Positions 52,203-62,790 of a DNA stretch of 64,000 nucleotides are shown piece by piece. The stretch comes from Microbacterium sp. 11MF. Lineage in GTDB: Bacteria > Actinomycetota > Actinomycetes > Actinomycetales > Microbacteriaceae. The stretch's first letter is position 1. Each line of letters starts with the position of its first letter. Below the pieces are notes generated by a model that was not told the origin of the DNA, made no database searches, and saw nothing but the letters and a program-made list of their open reading frames with translations. The stretch is taken from contig NZ_KB911459.1 in the NCBI RefSeq assembly GCF_000383475.1, positions 820,467-884,466 of the forward strand. Reading direction: 5' to 3'. Position numbers and translations under genes: made by a program.

Positions 52203-54274
52203 GAGCGTGCCTTCACGTGGAGGATGTGGACGGGTTCGGCGAACGCGTCGAGGCGGACGTAGTTGTGTTCGTTCCAGGTCCAGCGGGCGCCGGTGACGAG
52301 GTCCTCGACGTCGTAATCGTGGCCGCGGGGGAGACCCCAGAGCTCCGAATCGACGTGGACCGTCGTTTCGCGCGCCGAGTGCGGGTCGACGTTGGCGACG
52401 ACGATGATCGTGTCGGATTCGCCGGTCGGTGACAGGGGAGCCGGCAGGTGCTTCGCGTAGGCCACGATCGCATCGTCGTCGGACCCGAGCACGTGGAGCC
52501 CGCGGAGCTGTCGGAGCGCGGGATGCGCGCGTCGGATCTCGTTGAGCCGGCGCAGGTACGGCGCGAGCGAGTCGCCCGCGGCTTCCGCGGCCTCCCAGTC
52601 GCGGAACTTGTACTCGTACTTCTCGTTGTCGATGTTCTCTTCCGAGCCGGGGCGCGCGACGTTCTCGTAGAGCTCGTAGCCCGCGTAGACGCCGTAGCTG
52701 GCGCCCGCGGTCGCGGCGAGCGCCGCACGGATGCGGTAGGCCGGCCGACCGCCGAACTGGAGGTATTCGGTGAGGATGTCGGGGGTGTTCACGAAGAGGT
52801 TCGGCCGCATGAAGTCGGCTGTCTCATCGGAGATCGACGCGAAGAACTCCTCGATCTCGGTCTTCGTGTTGCGCCAGGTGAAGTACGAGTAGCTCTGTTG
52901 GAAGCCGCTCTGCGCCAGCGCGCGCATCGGCATCGGGCGCGTGAAGGCCTCGGCGAGGAAGATGACGTCGGGGTGCTCCGCGTTCACCGTGCGGATGAGC
53001 CACTCCCAGAACTGCAACGGCTTGGTGTGCGGGTTGTCGACGCGGAAGATGCGTACGCCCTGGCGGATCCAGTGGTGGACGATGCGCAGGACCTCGGCGC
53101 GGATGCCTTCCGGGTCGTTGTCGAAGTTGACCGGGTAGATGTCCTGGTACTTCTTCGGCGGGTTCTCCGCGAACGCGATGGATCCGTCCGGGAGGGTCGT
53201 GAACCACTCGGGGTGCTCCGTGACCCACGGGTGGTCGGGCGCGGCCTGGAGGGCCAGGTCGAGCGCGACCTCGAGTCCCTGGGCGGCGGCCGCGTCGACG
53301 AACGCGCGGAAGTCCTCCAGCGTGCCGAGGTCGGGGTGGACCGTGTCGTGGCCGCCGGCGGCGGAGCCGATGGCCCAGGGGGAACCCGGGTCGCCAGGAC
53401 CGGCATCGAGGGTGTTGTTCGGACCCTTGCGGTTCACTTCGCCGATCGGGTGGATCGGGGGGAGGTAGAGGACGTCGAAGCCCATGGCCGCGACGCCGGG
53501 AAGGCGCTTCGCCGCTGTGCGGAAGGTGCCGCTGCGGACGGTGCCGTCCGGCATCCGCTCGGCGCCCTCGGAGCGGGGGAAGAACTCGTACCAGGCGCCC
53601 ACACCCGCGCGCTCGCGCTCCACGAGGAGCGTGTTCTCCTCGTGGACGGTGTGGAGTGAGACGGCGGGCCGGTCGGCGAAGGCGTCGGCGAGTCCCGGGT
53701 CGCGGACGACGATGAGTGCGGCGGCGTCATCGACGGAGTCGTCCCGGAGCGCGCGGGCGGCGGCCGCGAGGGCGGTTCGTTCGTCTGCCGGTCGGGTCTT
53801 CTCCGCGGCTGCGCGTTCGAACAGGCGAGCACCCGTCTCGCGCATGAGGATCGGGTCGACTCCGGCCGCGATCTTCACCTCCGCGGCATGCCGCCACGTT
53901 GCGTAGTCATCGGCGAATGTCTCGAAACGGAAGCGCCAGGTGCCCTGTTCGAGGGGTGCGACGTGCACCTGCCAGGTGTCGAAGCCGTCGTCCAGCGGAT
54001 GCAGCCGGTGCAGACTCGCAGCGCCGGAGGGTGACGTCAGCCGCAGGTGCACTCCGATCCGGTCGTGTCCTTCACGGAACGCGGCGACCGTGAAGGGCAC
54101 CGCCTCGCCCACGAAGGCCGACGGGGCGAACCTGCCGCCGGGAACGCTCGGACGGTGCGAGGCGATCGGGATGCGGCCGTTGCGAATACCGGCATCCTTC
54201 TTCGTCGCCTTCGCCGGGCGAAGGGGGATCTCTGCGGAGCTGCGGACGGAAGCGGGGGAGATCGGTGAGGCCAC
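52199..54274 (-). CDS. glgE: Alpha-1,4-glucan:maltose-1-phosphate maltosyltransferase
   Basis: 691 residues. Extends alpha-glucan from maltose-1-phosphate. The GH13_3 catalytic stretches are VRIFRVDNPHTKP (nucleophile Asp) and IFLAEAFTRPMPM (acid Glu), with YLPPIHPIGEVNRKGPNN and ENPPKKYQDIYPVNFD typical of GlgE. The N-terminal 40 residues are extra and polar. GTG 54274 lies 6 nt after a -10 (TAGGTT), so it has its own leaderless promoter. TreS and Pep2, which usually supply maltose-1-phosphate, are not in the window. Confidence 0.96.
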   Translation of the reverse strand: MASPISPASVRSSAEIPLRPAKATKKDAGIRNGRIPIASHRPSVPGGRFAPSAFVGEAVPFTVAAFREGHDRIGVHLRLTSPSGAASLHRLHPLDDGFDTWQVHVAPLEQGTWRFRFETFADDYATWRHAAEVKIAAGVDPILMRETGARLFERAAAEKTRPADERTALAAAARALRDDSVDDAAALIVVRDPGLADAFADRPAVSLHTVHEENTLLVERERAGVGAWYEFFPRSEGAERMPDGTVRSGTFRTAAKRLPGVAAMGFDVLYLPPIHPIGEVNRKGPNNTLDAGPGDPGSPWAIGSAAGGHDTVHPDLGTLEDFRAFVDAAAAQGLEVALDLALQAAPDHPWVTEHPEWFTTLPDGSIAFAENPPKKYQDIYPVNFDNDPEGIRAEVLRIVHHWIRQGVRIFRVDNPHTKPLQFWEWLIRTVNAEHPDVIFLAEAFTRPMPMRALAQSGFQQSYSYFTWRNTKTEIEEFFASISDETADFMRPNLFVNTPDILTEYLQFGGRPAYRIRAALAATAGASYGVYAGYELYENVARPGSEENIDNEKYEYKFRDWEAAEAAGDSLAPYLRRLNEIRRAHPALRQLRGLHVLGSDDDAIVAYAKHLPAPLSPTGESDTIIVVANVDPHSARETTVHVDSELWGLPRGHDYDVEDLVTGARWTWNEHNYVRLDAFAEPVHILHVKARS

Positions 54275-54280
54275 GTTCCG

Positions 54281-54286
54281 AACCTA
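54281..54286 (-). promoter_or_regulatory. -10 box of glgE-glgB
   Basis: TAGGTT on the minus strand, 6 nt before the glgE GTG. It separates glgE-glgB expression from glgX. Confidence 0.5.
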
Positions 54287-54319
54287 CCGTTGCCGGGCGG
54301 ACCCGGAAACGGCCCTGGA

Positions 54320-56419
54320 TCACTCGGCCCGGAACAGGTACATTGACGTCCCCGCCGCCGGGAAGGTCTCGCCGGGGGTTCGGACATCCGCGTGATCGGA
54401 CGGCCGTTCGTCGACGCTCGACCAGAGCGGGACGAACCTGGTGACCCCGTCCAGCGCGGGCAGCGTGATGTCCGTCGCCCGCTCGCGACCGTGGACCACC
54501 AGGAGGATGCGGTTCGGCGCCTCGTGCTCCGGAGTCGACTGGGCGTCGTACTGCAGGGTCCGGTGGGACGGATCCGTCCACTGCTCCACCGACATGGTTT
54601 GGCCGTGCTCGTCGTACCAGTCGATCACCGAGGCGCTCGGCACCGTCTTGTCGGCATGCGCGAACCGCACGGGTCGGAGCGCGGGGTTTTCGCGGCGGAT
54701 GCGCGTGAGCAGCTCGACGTGCGCGCGGAGCTCCTCCTGCCAGTCGCTCAGGTCCCAGTCGTACCAGGTCAGGTCCGAGTCGTGGCAGTACGCGTTGTTG
54801 TTGCCGTCTTGGCTCCGGCCGATCTCGTCGCCCGCGGTGATCATCGGGACACCTGCGGACAACAGGAGCGTGCCCATGAGGTTCCGCATGGCCCGCCGCC
54901 GCGTGCGCAAGACCGCCTCGTCGTCGGTCGGTCCCTCGAAGCCGTGGTTGAAGGATCGATTGGTGTCCGCGCCGTCGCGTCCGTGCTCGCCGTTGGCGTC
55001 GTTGCGCTTGACGTCGTAGGAGACGAGGTCGTGCAGGGTGAACCCGTCGTGCGCGGTGACGAAGTTCACGCTCGCGAGGGGTCCCCGCTCGGCGCTGAAC
55101 GTGTTGGCGGAGCCGGCCAGGCGGGTGGCGAACCCGCCGATGCCGACGGGCGTCACGTCCGCGCGCCGCGAGTAGTCGATGTCACTCAGCCAGAAGTTCC
55201 GGACCCGATCGCGGTACCGGTCGTTCCACTCGCTCCACCCCGTGCCGAATCCGCCGGTCTGCCATCCGCCCAGGCCGACGTCCCACGGCTCGGCGATCTT
55301 CTTCACGCCGGTGAGCGCGGGGTCGTCGATGATCGCGCGCAGCAGCGGATGGTCAGCGGTGAACGTGTGCGAGGCATCCCGTCCCAGGGTCGGCGCCAGA
55401 TCGAATCGGAACCCGTCGATCTGCACCTCATTCGCCCAGTAGCGGAGGGAGTCGAGGACCAATCGGGCCGCGGCGTCCGTCGAGGTGTCGACGGAGTTCC
55501 CGCATCCGGTCACGTCGATGTAGGTACCGTCCTCGGCCTGCCGGTAGTAGGCGCGGTTGTCGATGCCGCGGAAGCTCGACCGCGGCTCCCCGAGCCCCTG
55601 CTCGGAGGTGTGGTTGTAGACCACGTCGAGGATCACCTCGATGCCGGCCTGGTGGAGCAGCTTGACCATGCCCTTGACCTCGCGGAGCACGGCGCCTGCG
55701 CCCTCGGCCTGCGCCGCCGCGGTCGCATACGGGGCGTGGGGCGCGAAGAACCCCACCGAGTTGTATCCCCAGTAGTTGGTCAAGCCCAGCTGCAGCAGGC
55801 GCGGCTCGCTGGCGAAGGCGTGGATCGGGAGGAGCTCGACGGCGGTCACGCCGAGGCGCTGGTAGTGCTCGATCATCGCCGGGTGCGCCATGCCGGCGTA
55901 CGTGCCGTGCAGCGCCGCCGGGACCCCGGGATGCCGCTTGGTGAGCCCCTTGACGTGCGCCTCGTAGACGACGGTGCGGTCGAGGGGCGTCTCGGGCTTG
56001 CGCACGCCACCCCAGTCGAAGCACTCGTCGACGACGACCGATCTCCAGGAATGGATGCCGGGCACCGCCAGCCCGCGCGCGTACGGGTCGATGAGGAGGG
56101 TCGCGGGATTGAATGTCATCCCCGGGCCGTGCGGTCCGTCGACGCGCACGCTGTATCGCACGCCCGGGCGGAGCACGGGTGTCGTCACCTCCCAGACGCC
56201 GCCGCCCGCGGGCGAGAGCGGCAGAGTCTCGACGATCCAGTCGGGGTCGTCGTCGTCGAACACGACCACCTCGACGGCGCTCGCGTCGCCGGACCAGATG
56301 CGCAGGGTGGCGACGCCGTCGTGCAGACGTACCCCGAGACGGTCGTACGTGTCCGAGAGGAGGTCTGCGGCGGGGGAGACGGATGCCGCGGTGGTCGGGT
56401 CGGCCGGGGCGGAGATCAT
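54320..56419 (-). CDS. glgX: Glycogen debranching enzyme GlgX
   Basis: 699 residues. Hydrolyses alpha-1,6 branches in limit dextrins (GH13_11). Seen are the N-terminal CBM48-like domain, YWGYNSVGFFAPH, VVYNHTSEQG, IDGFRFDLAPTLGRD with the nucleophile, KKIAEPWDVG with the acid Glu, VTAHDGFTLHDLVSY, and NNAYCHDSDLTWYDWDL. ATG 56419 fits because a -10 (TACTGT) lies 7 nt upstream. In-frame codons run on upstream, but they belong to the opposite-strand gene. The cognate glgE starts 46 bp downstream. Confidence 0.95.
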   Translation of the reverse strand: MISAPADPTTAASVSPAADLLSDTYDRLGVRLHDGVATLRIWSGDASAVEVVVFDDDDPDWIVETLPLSPAGGGVWEVTTPVLRPGVRYSVRVDGPHGPGMTFNPATLLIDPYARGLAVPGIHSWRSVVVDECFDWGGVRKPETPLDRTVVYEAHVKGLTKRHPGVPAALHGTYAGMAHPAMIEHYQRLGVTAVELLPIHAFASEPRLLQLGLTNYWGYNSVGFFAPHAPYATAAAQAEGAGAVLREVKGMVKLLHQAGIEVILDVVYNHTSEQGLGEPRSSFRGIDNRAYYRQAEDGTYIDVTGCGNSVDTSTDAAARLVLDSLRYWANEVQIDGFRFDLAPTLGRDASHTFTADHPLLRAIIDDPALTGVKKIAEPWDVGLGGWQTGGFGTGWSEWNDRYRDRVRNFWLSDIDYSRRADVTPVGIGGFATRLAGSANTFSAERGPLASVNFVTAHDGFTLHDLVSYDVKRNDANGEHGRDGADTNRSFNHGFEGPTDDEAVLRTRRRAMRNLMGTLLLSAGVPMITAGDEIGRSQDGNNNAYCHDSDLTWYDWDLSDWQEELRAHVELLTRIRRENPALRPVRFAHADKTVPSASVIDWYDEHGQTMSVEQWTDPSHRTLQYDAQSTPEHEAPNRILLVVHGRERATDITLPALDGVTRFVPLWSSVDERPSDHADVRTPGETFPAAGTSMYLFRAE

Positions 56420-56425
56420 GCGTTC

Positions 56426-56432
56426 TACAGTA
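56426..56432. promoter_or_regulatory. Shared, nearly palindromic -10 for glgX and the desulfurase
   Basis: TACAGTA reads as TACAGT on the plus strand (56426-56431) and TACTGT on the minus strand (56427-56432). The minus start codon is 7 nt away and the plus GTG/ATG 9-12 nt away. One DNA element should serve two leaderless genes. Confidence 0.6.
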
Positions 56433-56443
56433 GTGAGCAGGTG

Positions 56444-57655
56444 ATGGACGACAGCGGCAGGCGGAGGGCGATGGGGGTCTATCTGGACCACGCGGCATCC
56501 ACGCCGCTGCGGCCCGAAGCGCGCGAGGCGTGGCTCGCTGCGGCGGAGCTGACCGGGAACGCGTCCTCGGTGCACGGTGCGGGGCAAGCCGCACGCCGCG
56601 TCCTGGAGGATGCGCGCGAGCGCATCGCGGCGGTCCTCGGCTGCGATCCGATCGAGGTCGTCTTCACCTCGGGGGGCACGGAGTCCGTCAACCTCGGCGT
56701 GAAGGGTCTGTGGTGGGCGCGGGAGCCCGACCGCTCGGCGATCGTCCTGCCCGACGGCGAGCACCATGCGACCCTCGACACGGTCGAGTGGCTCGCCGCA
56801 GCCCAGGGGGCGCAGGTCCGCCCGGTGCCGTTGGACCAGGAGGGGGCGATCGACGCCGACGCCTTCGCCGCGGTGCTGCCGGGTGCGGCCCTCGCGACGG
56901 CGCTCGTCGCGAACAACGAGGTGGGGACGGTGTCCGACGTGGCCCGGCTCGCCGCGGCCGCAGCGGATGCCGCCGTGCCGCTGCACCTCGACGCGGTGGG
57001 CGCGATCGCCCACACACCGATCGACTTCGCCGCGCTCCGCGGAACGGGGAATGCGCCGCACGGACTCGTCGCCGCCAGCGTCTCGGGTCACAAGGTCGGC
57101 GCTCCCGTCGGTACGGGGGCACTCGTGGTCTCGCGGTTCGCCCGAATCGGCGCCGTCCTCCACGGCGGCGGACAGCAGCGAGGTCTCCGCTCCGGCACCC
57201 CCGACGTCGCGGGTGCCGCTGCCGTCGCCGTCGCCCTCGAGCTCACAGCGGCTGAGCGGGACGCCGAGTCGCCGCGACTGACGGCGCTCGCGGGTCGGCT
57301 GGCCGACGGCATCCGTCGCGTCGTCCCCGGGGCGCGCCTGCTGGGCTCGCCGGACCGGCGGCTGCCGGGCCACGTCCACGTCCTGTTCCCCGACGCGCTG
57401 GGCGAGACCCTGCTGTTCCTGCTCGACCACTCCGGCGTCGAGGTCTCCACGGGGTCCGCGTGTCAGGCCGGGATCGCGGAACCGAGCCACGTCGTCATGG
57501 CGCTCGGATACGGCGACCGCGAGGCGCGCTCGGTCCTGCGGATCACCCTCGGGCGATCGAGCACGGCGGACGACGTCGACGCGTTCCTCGCGGCGCTCCC
57601 GGATGCGCACCGGCGAGCCGCGGCATCCAGCGCCCGTGCGGCCGCCCGCTCGTAG
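56444..57655 (+). CDS. Cysteine desulfurase (NifS/IscS family)
   Basis: 403 residues. PLP enzyme that strips sulfur from cysteine to give a persulfide. Features: VYLDHAASTPL at the start, VFTSGGTESVNLGVKG, SVSGHKVGAPVGTGAL with the PLP Lys, and VEVSTGSACQAG with the persulfide-forming Cys in a long loop. It sits immediately before mnmA, so it likely feeds sulfur to tRNA thiolation, as IscS does in E. coli. ATG 56444 (or the adjacent GTG 56441) follows the shared -10; ATG 56471 is an alternative. Confidence 0.93.
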   Translation: MDDSGRRRAMGVYLDHAASTPLRPEAREAWLAAAELTGNASSVHGAGQAARRVLEDARERIAAVLGCDPIEVVFTSGGTESVNLGVKGLWWAREPDRSAIVLPDGEHHATLDTVEWLAAAQGAQVRPVPLDQEGAIDADAFAAVLPGAALATALVANNEVGTVSDVARLAAAAADAAVPLHLDAVGAIAHTPIDFAALRGTGNAPHGLVAASVSGHKVGAPVGTGALVVSRFARIGAVLHGGGQQRGLRSGTPDVAGAAAVAVALELTAAERDAESPRLTALAGRLADGIRRVVPGARLLGSPDRRLPGHVHVLFPDALGETLLFLLDHSGVEVSTGSACQAGIAEPSHVVMALGYGDREARSVLRITLGRSSTADDVDAFLAALPDAHRRAAASSARAAARS

Positions 57656-57658
57656 ACT
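57653..57658 (+). promoter_or_regulatory. -10 box of mnmA, overlapping the desulfurase stop
   Basis: TAGACT: the first three bases are the TAG stop of the desulfurase. mnmA ATG is 6 nt downstream, so a leaderless mnmA mRNA can start inside the operon. Confidence 0.5.
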
Positions 57659-57664
57659 GGAACG

Positions 57665-58762
57665 ATGCGCGTACTGGCAGCGATGAGCGGCGGGGTCGAT
57701 TCGGCGGTTGCCGCGGCCCGAGCCGTCGACGCCGGACACGACGTCGTCGGCGTCCACCTCGCGCTCTCGCGTGCGGGCGGGACGCTGCGCACGGGCAGCC
57801 GGGGCTGCTGCACGATCGAGGACGCCCTCGACGCGCGGCGCGCGGCGGATCTGCTCGGCATCCCGTTCTACGTGTGGGACTTCTCCGAGCGTTTCCGGGA
57901 CGACGTGATCGACGACTTCATCAGCGAGTACCGGGCGGGGCGCACCCCGAATCCGTGCATGCGCTGCAACGAGAAGATCAAGTTCGCGGCTCTCCTCGAG
58001 CGCGCGATCGAGCTCGGATTCGACGCCGTCTGCACGGGCCACTACGCGACCCTGGTCGACGGCCCCGAGGGCCGCGAGCTGCACCGCGCGTCGGATGAGG
58101 CGAAGGACCAGTCCTACGTCCTCGGTGTGCTGACGGCGGATCAGCTCGCGCACACGTACTTCCCGCTCGGCACGACCCCGTCCAAGGCGGTCGTCCGCGC
58201 TGAGGCCGCCGAGCGCGGCCTGACCGTCGCCCAGAAGCCAGACAGCCACGACATCTGCTTCATCCCCGATGGCGACACCCGCGGCTGGCTGGCCGAGAAG
58301 GTCGGCGCCGAGCAGGGCGACGTGCTCGACCGGGACGGCGCCGTCGTGGGCCGCCACGAGGGTGCGCACGCCTTCACCGTCGGTCAGCGTCGCGGCCTGC
58401 AGCTCGGCGTGCCGGCCGCGGACGGCAAGCCGCGCTTCGTCCTCGAGGTGCGTCCCGTCTCGAACACCGTCGTCGTCGGTCCCAAGGAGGCGCTCGCGAC
58501 GGCGGAGATCTCCGGGGAACGGCACAGCTGGGCCGGCCGTGCGCCTGAAGACGGCGCGTTCGCGTGTCACGTCCAGATCCGGGCACACGCCGACCCGGTG
58601 CCGGCGCGTGCCACGGTGGCCGCAGGCTCGGTGACGGTCGTCCCCGACGACCCCTTCGACGGGGTCGCCCCCGGTCAGACGGCGGTCCTCTACGACGGAA
58701 CGCGCGTCATCGGTCAGTTCACGATCGCGCGGACCGTGTCCGCCGTGCCGCAGGACGCCTGA
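57665..58762 (+). CDS. mnmA: tRNA-specific 2-thiouridylase MnmA
   Basis: 365 residues. Makes 2-thiouridine at U34 of Lys, Glu and Gln tRNAs. PP-loop [20 protein letters not shown] at the start; catalytic Cys in [14 protein letters not shown]; second Cys in [12 protein letters not shown], with [14 protein letters not shown] after it. It lies 9 nt after the desulfurase gene, a direct functional pair. The 3' end overlaps the convergent epimerase gene by 44 bp. Confidence 0.96.
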   Translation: MRVLAAMSGGVDSAVAAARAVDAGHDVVGVHLALSRAGGTLRTGSRGCCTIEDALDARRAADLLGIPFYVWDFSERFRDDVIDDFISEYRAGRTPNPCMRCNEKIKFAALLERAIELGFDAVCTGHYATLVDGPEGRELHRASDEAKDQSYVLGVLTADQLAHTYFPLGTTPSKAVVRAEAAERGLTVAQKPDSHDICFIPDGDTRGWLAEKVGAEQGDVLDRDGAVVGRHEGAHAFTVGQRRGLQLGVPAADGKPRFVLEVRPVSNTVVVGPKEALATAEISGERHSWAGRAPEDGAFACHVQIRAHADPVPARATVAAGSVTVVPDDPFDGVAPGQTAVLYDGTRVIGQFTIARTVSAVPQDA

Positions 58763-59741
58763 GCCTCCGCTCGCGTTCGACGGACGCGAGCGCCTCGCGC
58801 AGGTCGGTGTGCGAGAAGCGGAAACCCGCATCGACCAGTCGCTCGGGCGCGACCCATCTGCTCTTCAGGATCAGCTCGGGCTCGGTGCGGAGGACCCACA
58901 TGGCGATCTCGAGCATCCAGCGGAGCGAGGGGATTCCCACCGGCATCCCGACGACGCTCCGGAGGGAGCGCATGAGCGACCGGTTGTCGGATGCCTCGGG
59001 CACCGCGACGTTCACGACCCCCGCGATGTCGTCCCGCCGCACGAGGAACCGGATCGCGTCGAGCACGTCGTCGATGTGCACCCAGCTGAACCGCTGACGG
59101 CCGCGCGTGCGGTACCAGGGCGGCCGTCCGCCGGTGGGCTCGTCGCCGATGCCGCGATAGCGACGGTGCGGCGGAACCCAGCCGTCGTGCTGCGGCCCGC
59201 CGAGGCCGGTACGGGCGAGGGTGAGCAGCATGCGTGTCGCGGGACCGTCGCCGACGACGATCGCCAGGCGGAGCGCGACGCGCCTCGTCGCGGGGAGGTC
59301 GCCGGCGAAGAAGGCGCGCTCCCACGCCTTCGCGACGTCGACCGAGAACCCGGCGCCGAGCTCGCCGGTCGGCTCGGTGTTCGGCCGGTCCATCGCGTGG
59401 CGGTAGATGGTCGCGGTCGACGAGTTCACCCAGAGTCCCGGCGGGACGGATGCCGCCGCCACCGCATCGTGCAACGCCCGCGTCGTCTCGACACGGGAAG
59501 CCAGGATCGCGTCGCGGTTCGCATCGGTGTAGCGGCAGTCCACGGATTTCCCGGCGAGGTTGACGAGAAGGTCCGCGCCGTCGATCGCTGCACGGAGCGC
59601 CTCGGGGTCGTTCCAGGACACGCGGGAGGTCCGACCCACCTCGACGACGTCGTAGCCGTCGGCGCGGAGAGAGGCGGCAAGAGCTTCGCCGATGAACCCG
59701 CCGGCTCCGGCGACCACGGCACGGGGACGGTCGGTGCTCAT
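58719..59741 (-). CDS. TIGR01777-type NAD-dependent epimerase/dehydratase
   Basis: 340 residues. SDR fold with nucleotide-binding [17 protein letters not shown] at residues 8-24, [19 protein letters not shown], and [15 protein letters not shown] with the catalytic Tyr. The C-terminal DUF1731-like part ([32 protein letters not shown] written in two pieces: [31 protein letters not shown]) identifies the YfcH/TIGR01777 group. Substrate unknown. The -10 (TAGCGT) lies 6 nt before the ATG. The mRNA 3' end overlaps mnmA. Often found beside DUF4166, as here. Confidence 0.88.
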   Translation of the reverse strand: MSTDRPRAVVAGAGGFIGEALAASLRADGYDVVEVGRTSRVSWNDPEALRAAIDGADLLVNLAGKSVDCRYTDANRDAILASRVETTRALHDAVAAASVPPGLWVNSSTATIYRHAMDRPNTEPTGELGAGFSVDVAKAWERAFFAGDLPATRRVALRLAIVVGDGPATRMLLTLARTGLGGPQHDGWVPPHRRYRGIGDEPTGGRPPWYRTRGRQRFSWVHIDDVLDAIRFLVRRDDIAGVVNVAVPEASDNRSLMRSLRSVVGMPVGIPSLRWMLEIAMWVLRTEPELILKSRWVAPERLVDAGFRFSHTDLREALASVERERRLRRPAARRTRSARS

Positions 59742-59747
59742 GCCTCG

Positions 59748-59753
59748 ACGCTA
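59748..59753 (-). promoter_or_regulatory. -10 box of the epimerase gene
   Basis: TAGCGT on the minus strand, 6 nt before the ATG: leaderless arrangement. Confidence 0.5.
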
Positions 59754-59782
59754 CAGGCACCGGCCGCCACCTCCGCCCGCGG

Positions 59783-59788
59783 TAGATT
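59783..59788 (+). promoter_or_regulatory. -10 box of the DUF4166 gene
   Basis: TAGATT, 6 nt before the ATG: leaderless arrangement. Confidence 0.5.
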
Positions 59789-59794
59789 CCGAGC

Positions 59795-62787
<2,993 letters not shown>

Positions 62788-62790
62788 GGC

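Noticed and set aside
54392..57655. A 1087-residue plus-strand reading frame covering the glgX region
   Set aside because: Only its last 403 codons are a real desulfurase; the rest is the GC-rich complement of glgX with no recognisable domain.
54320..58831. A 1503-residue minus-strand frame extending glgX upstream
   Set aside because: The extension lies opposite the desulfurase and mnmA genes; the -10 box 7 nt before ATG 56419 fixes the glgX start.
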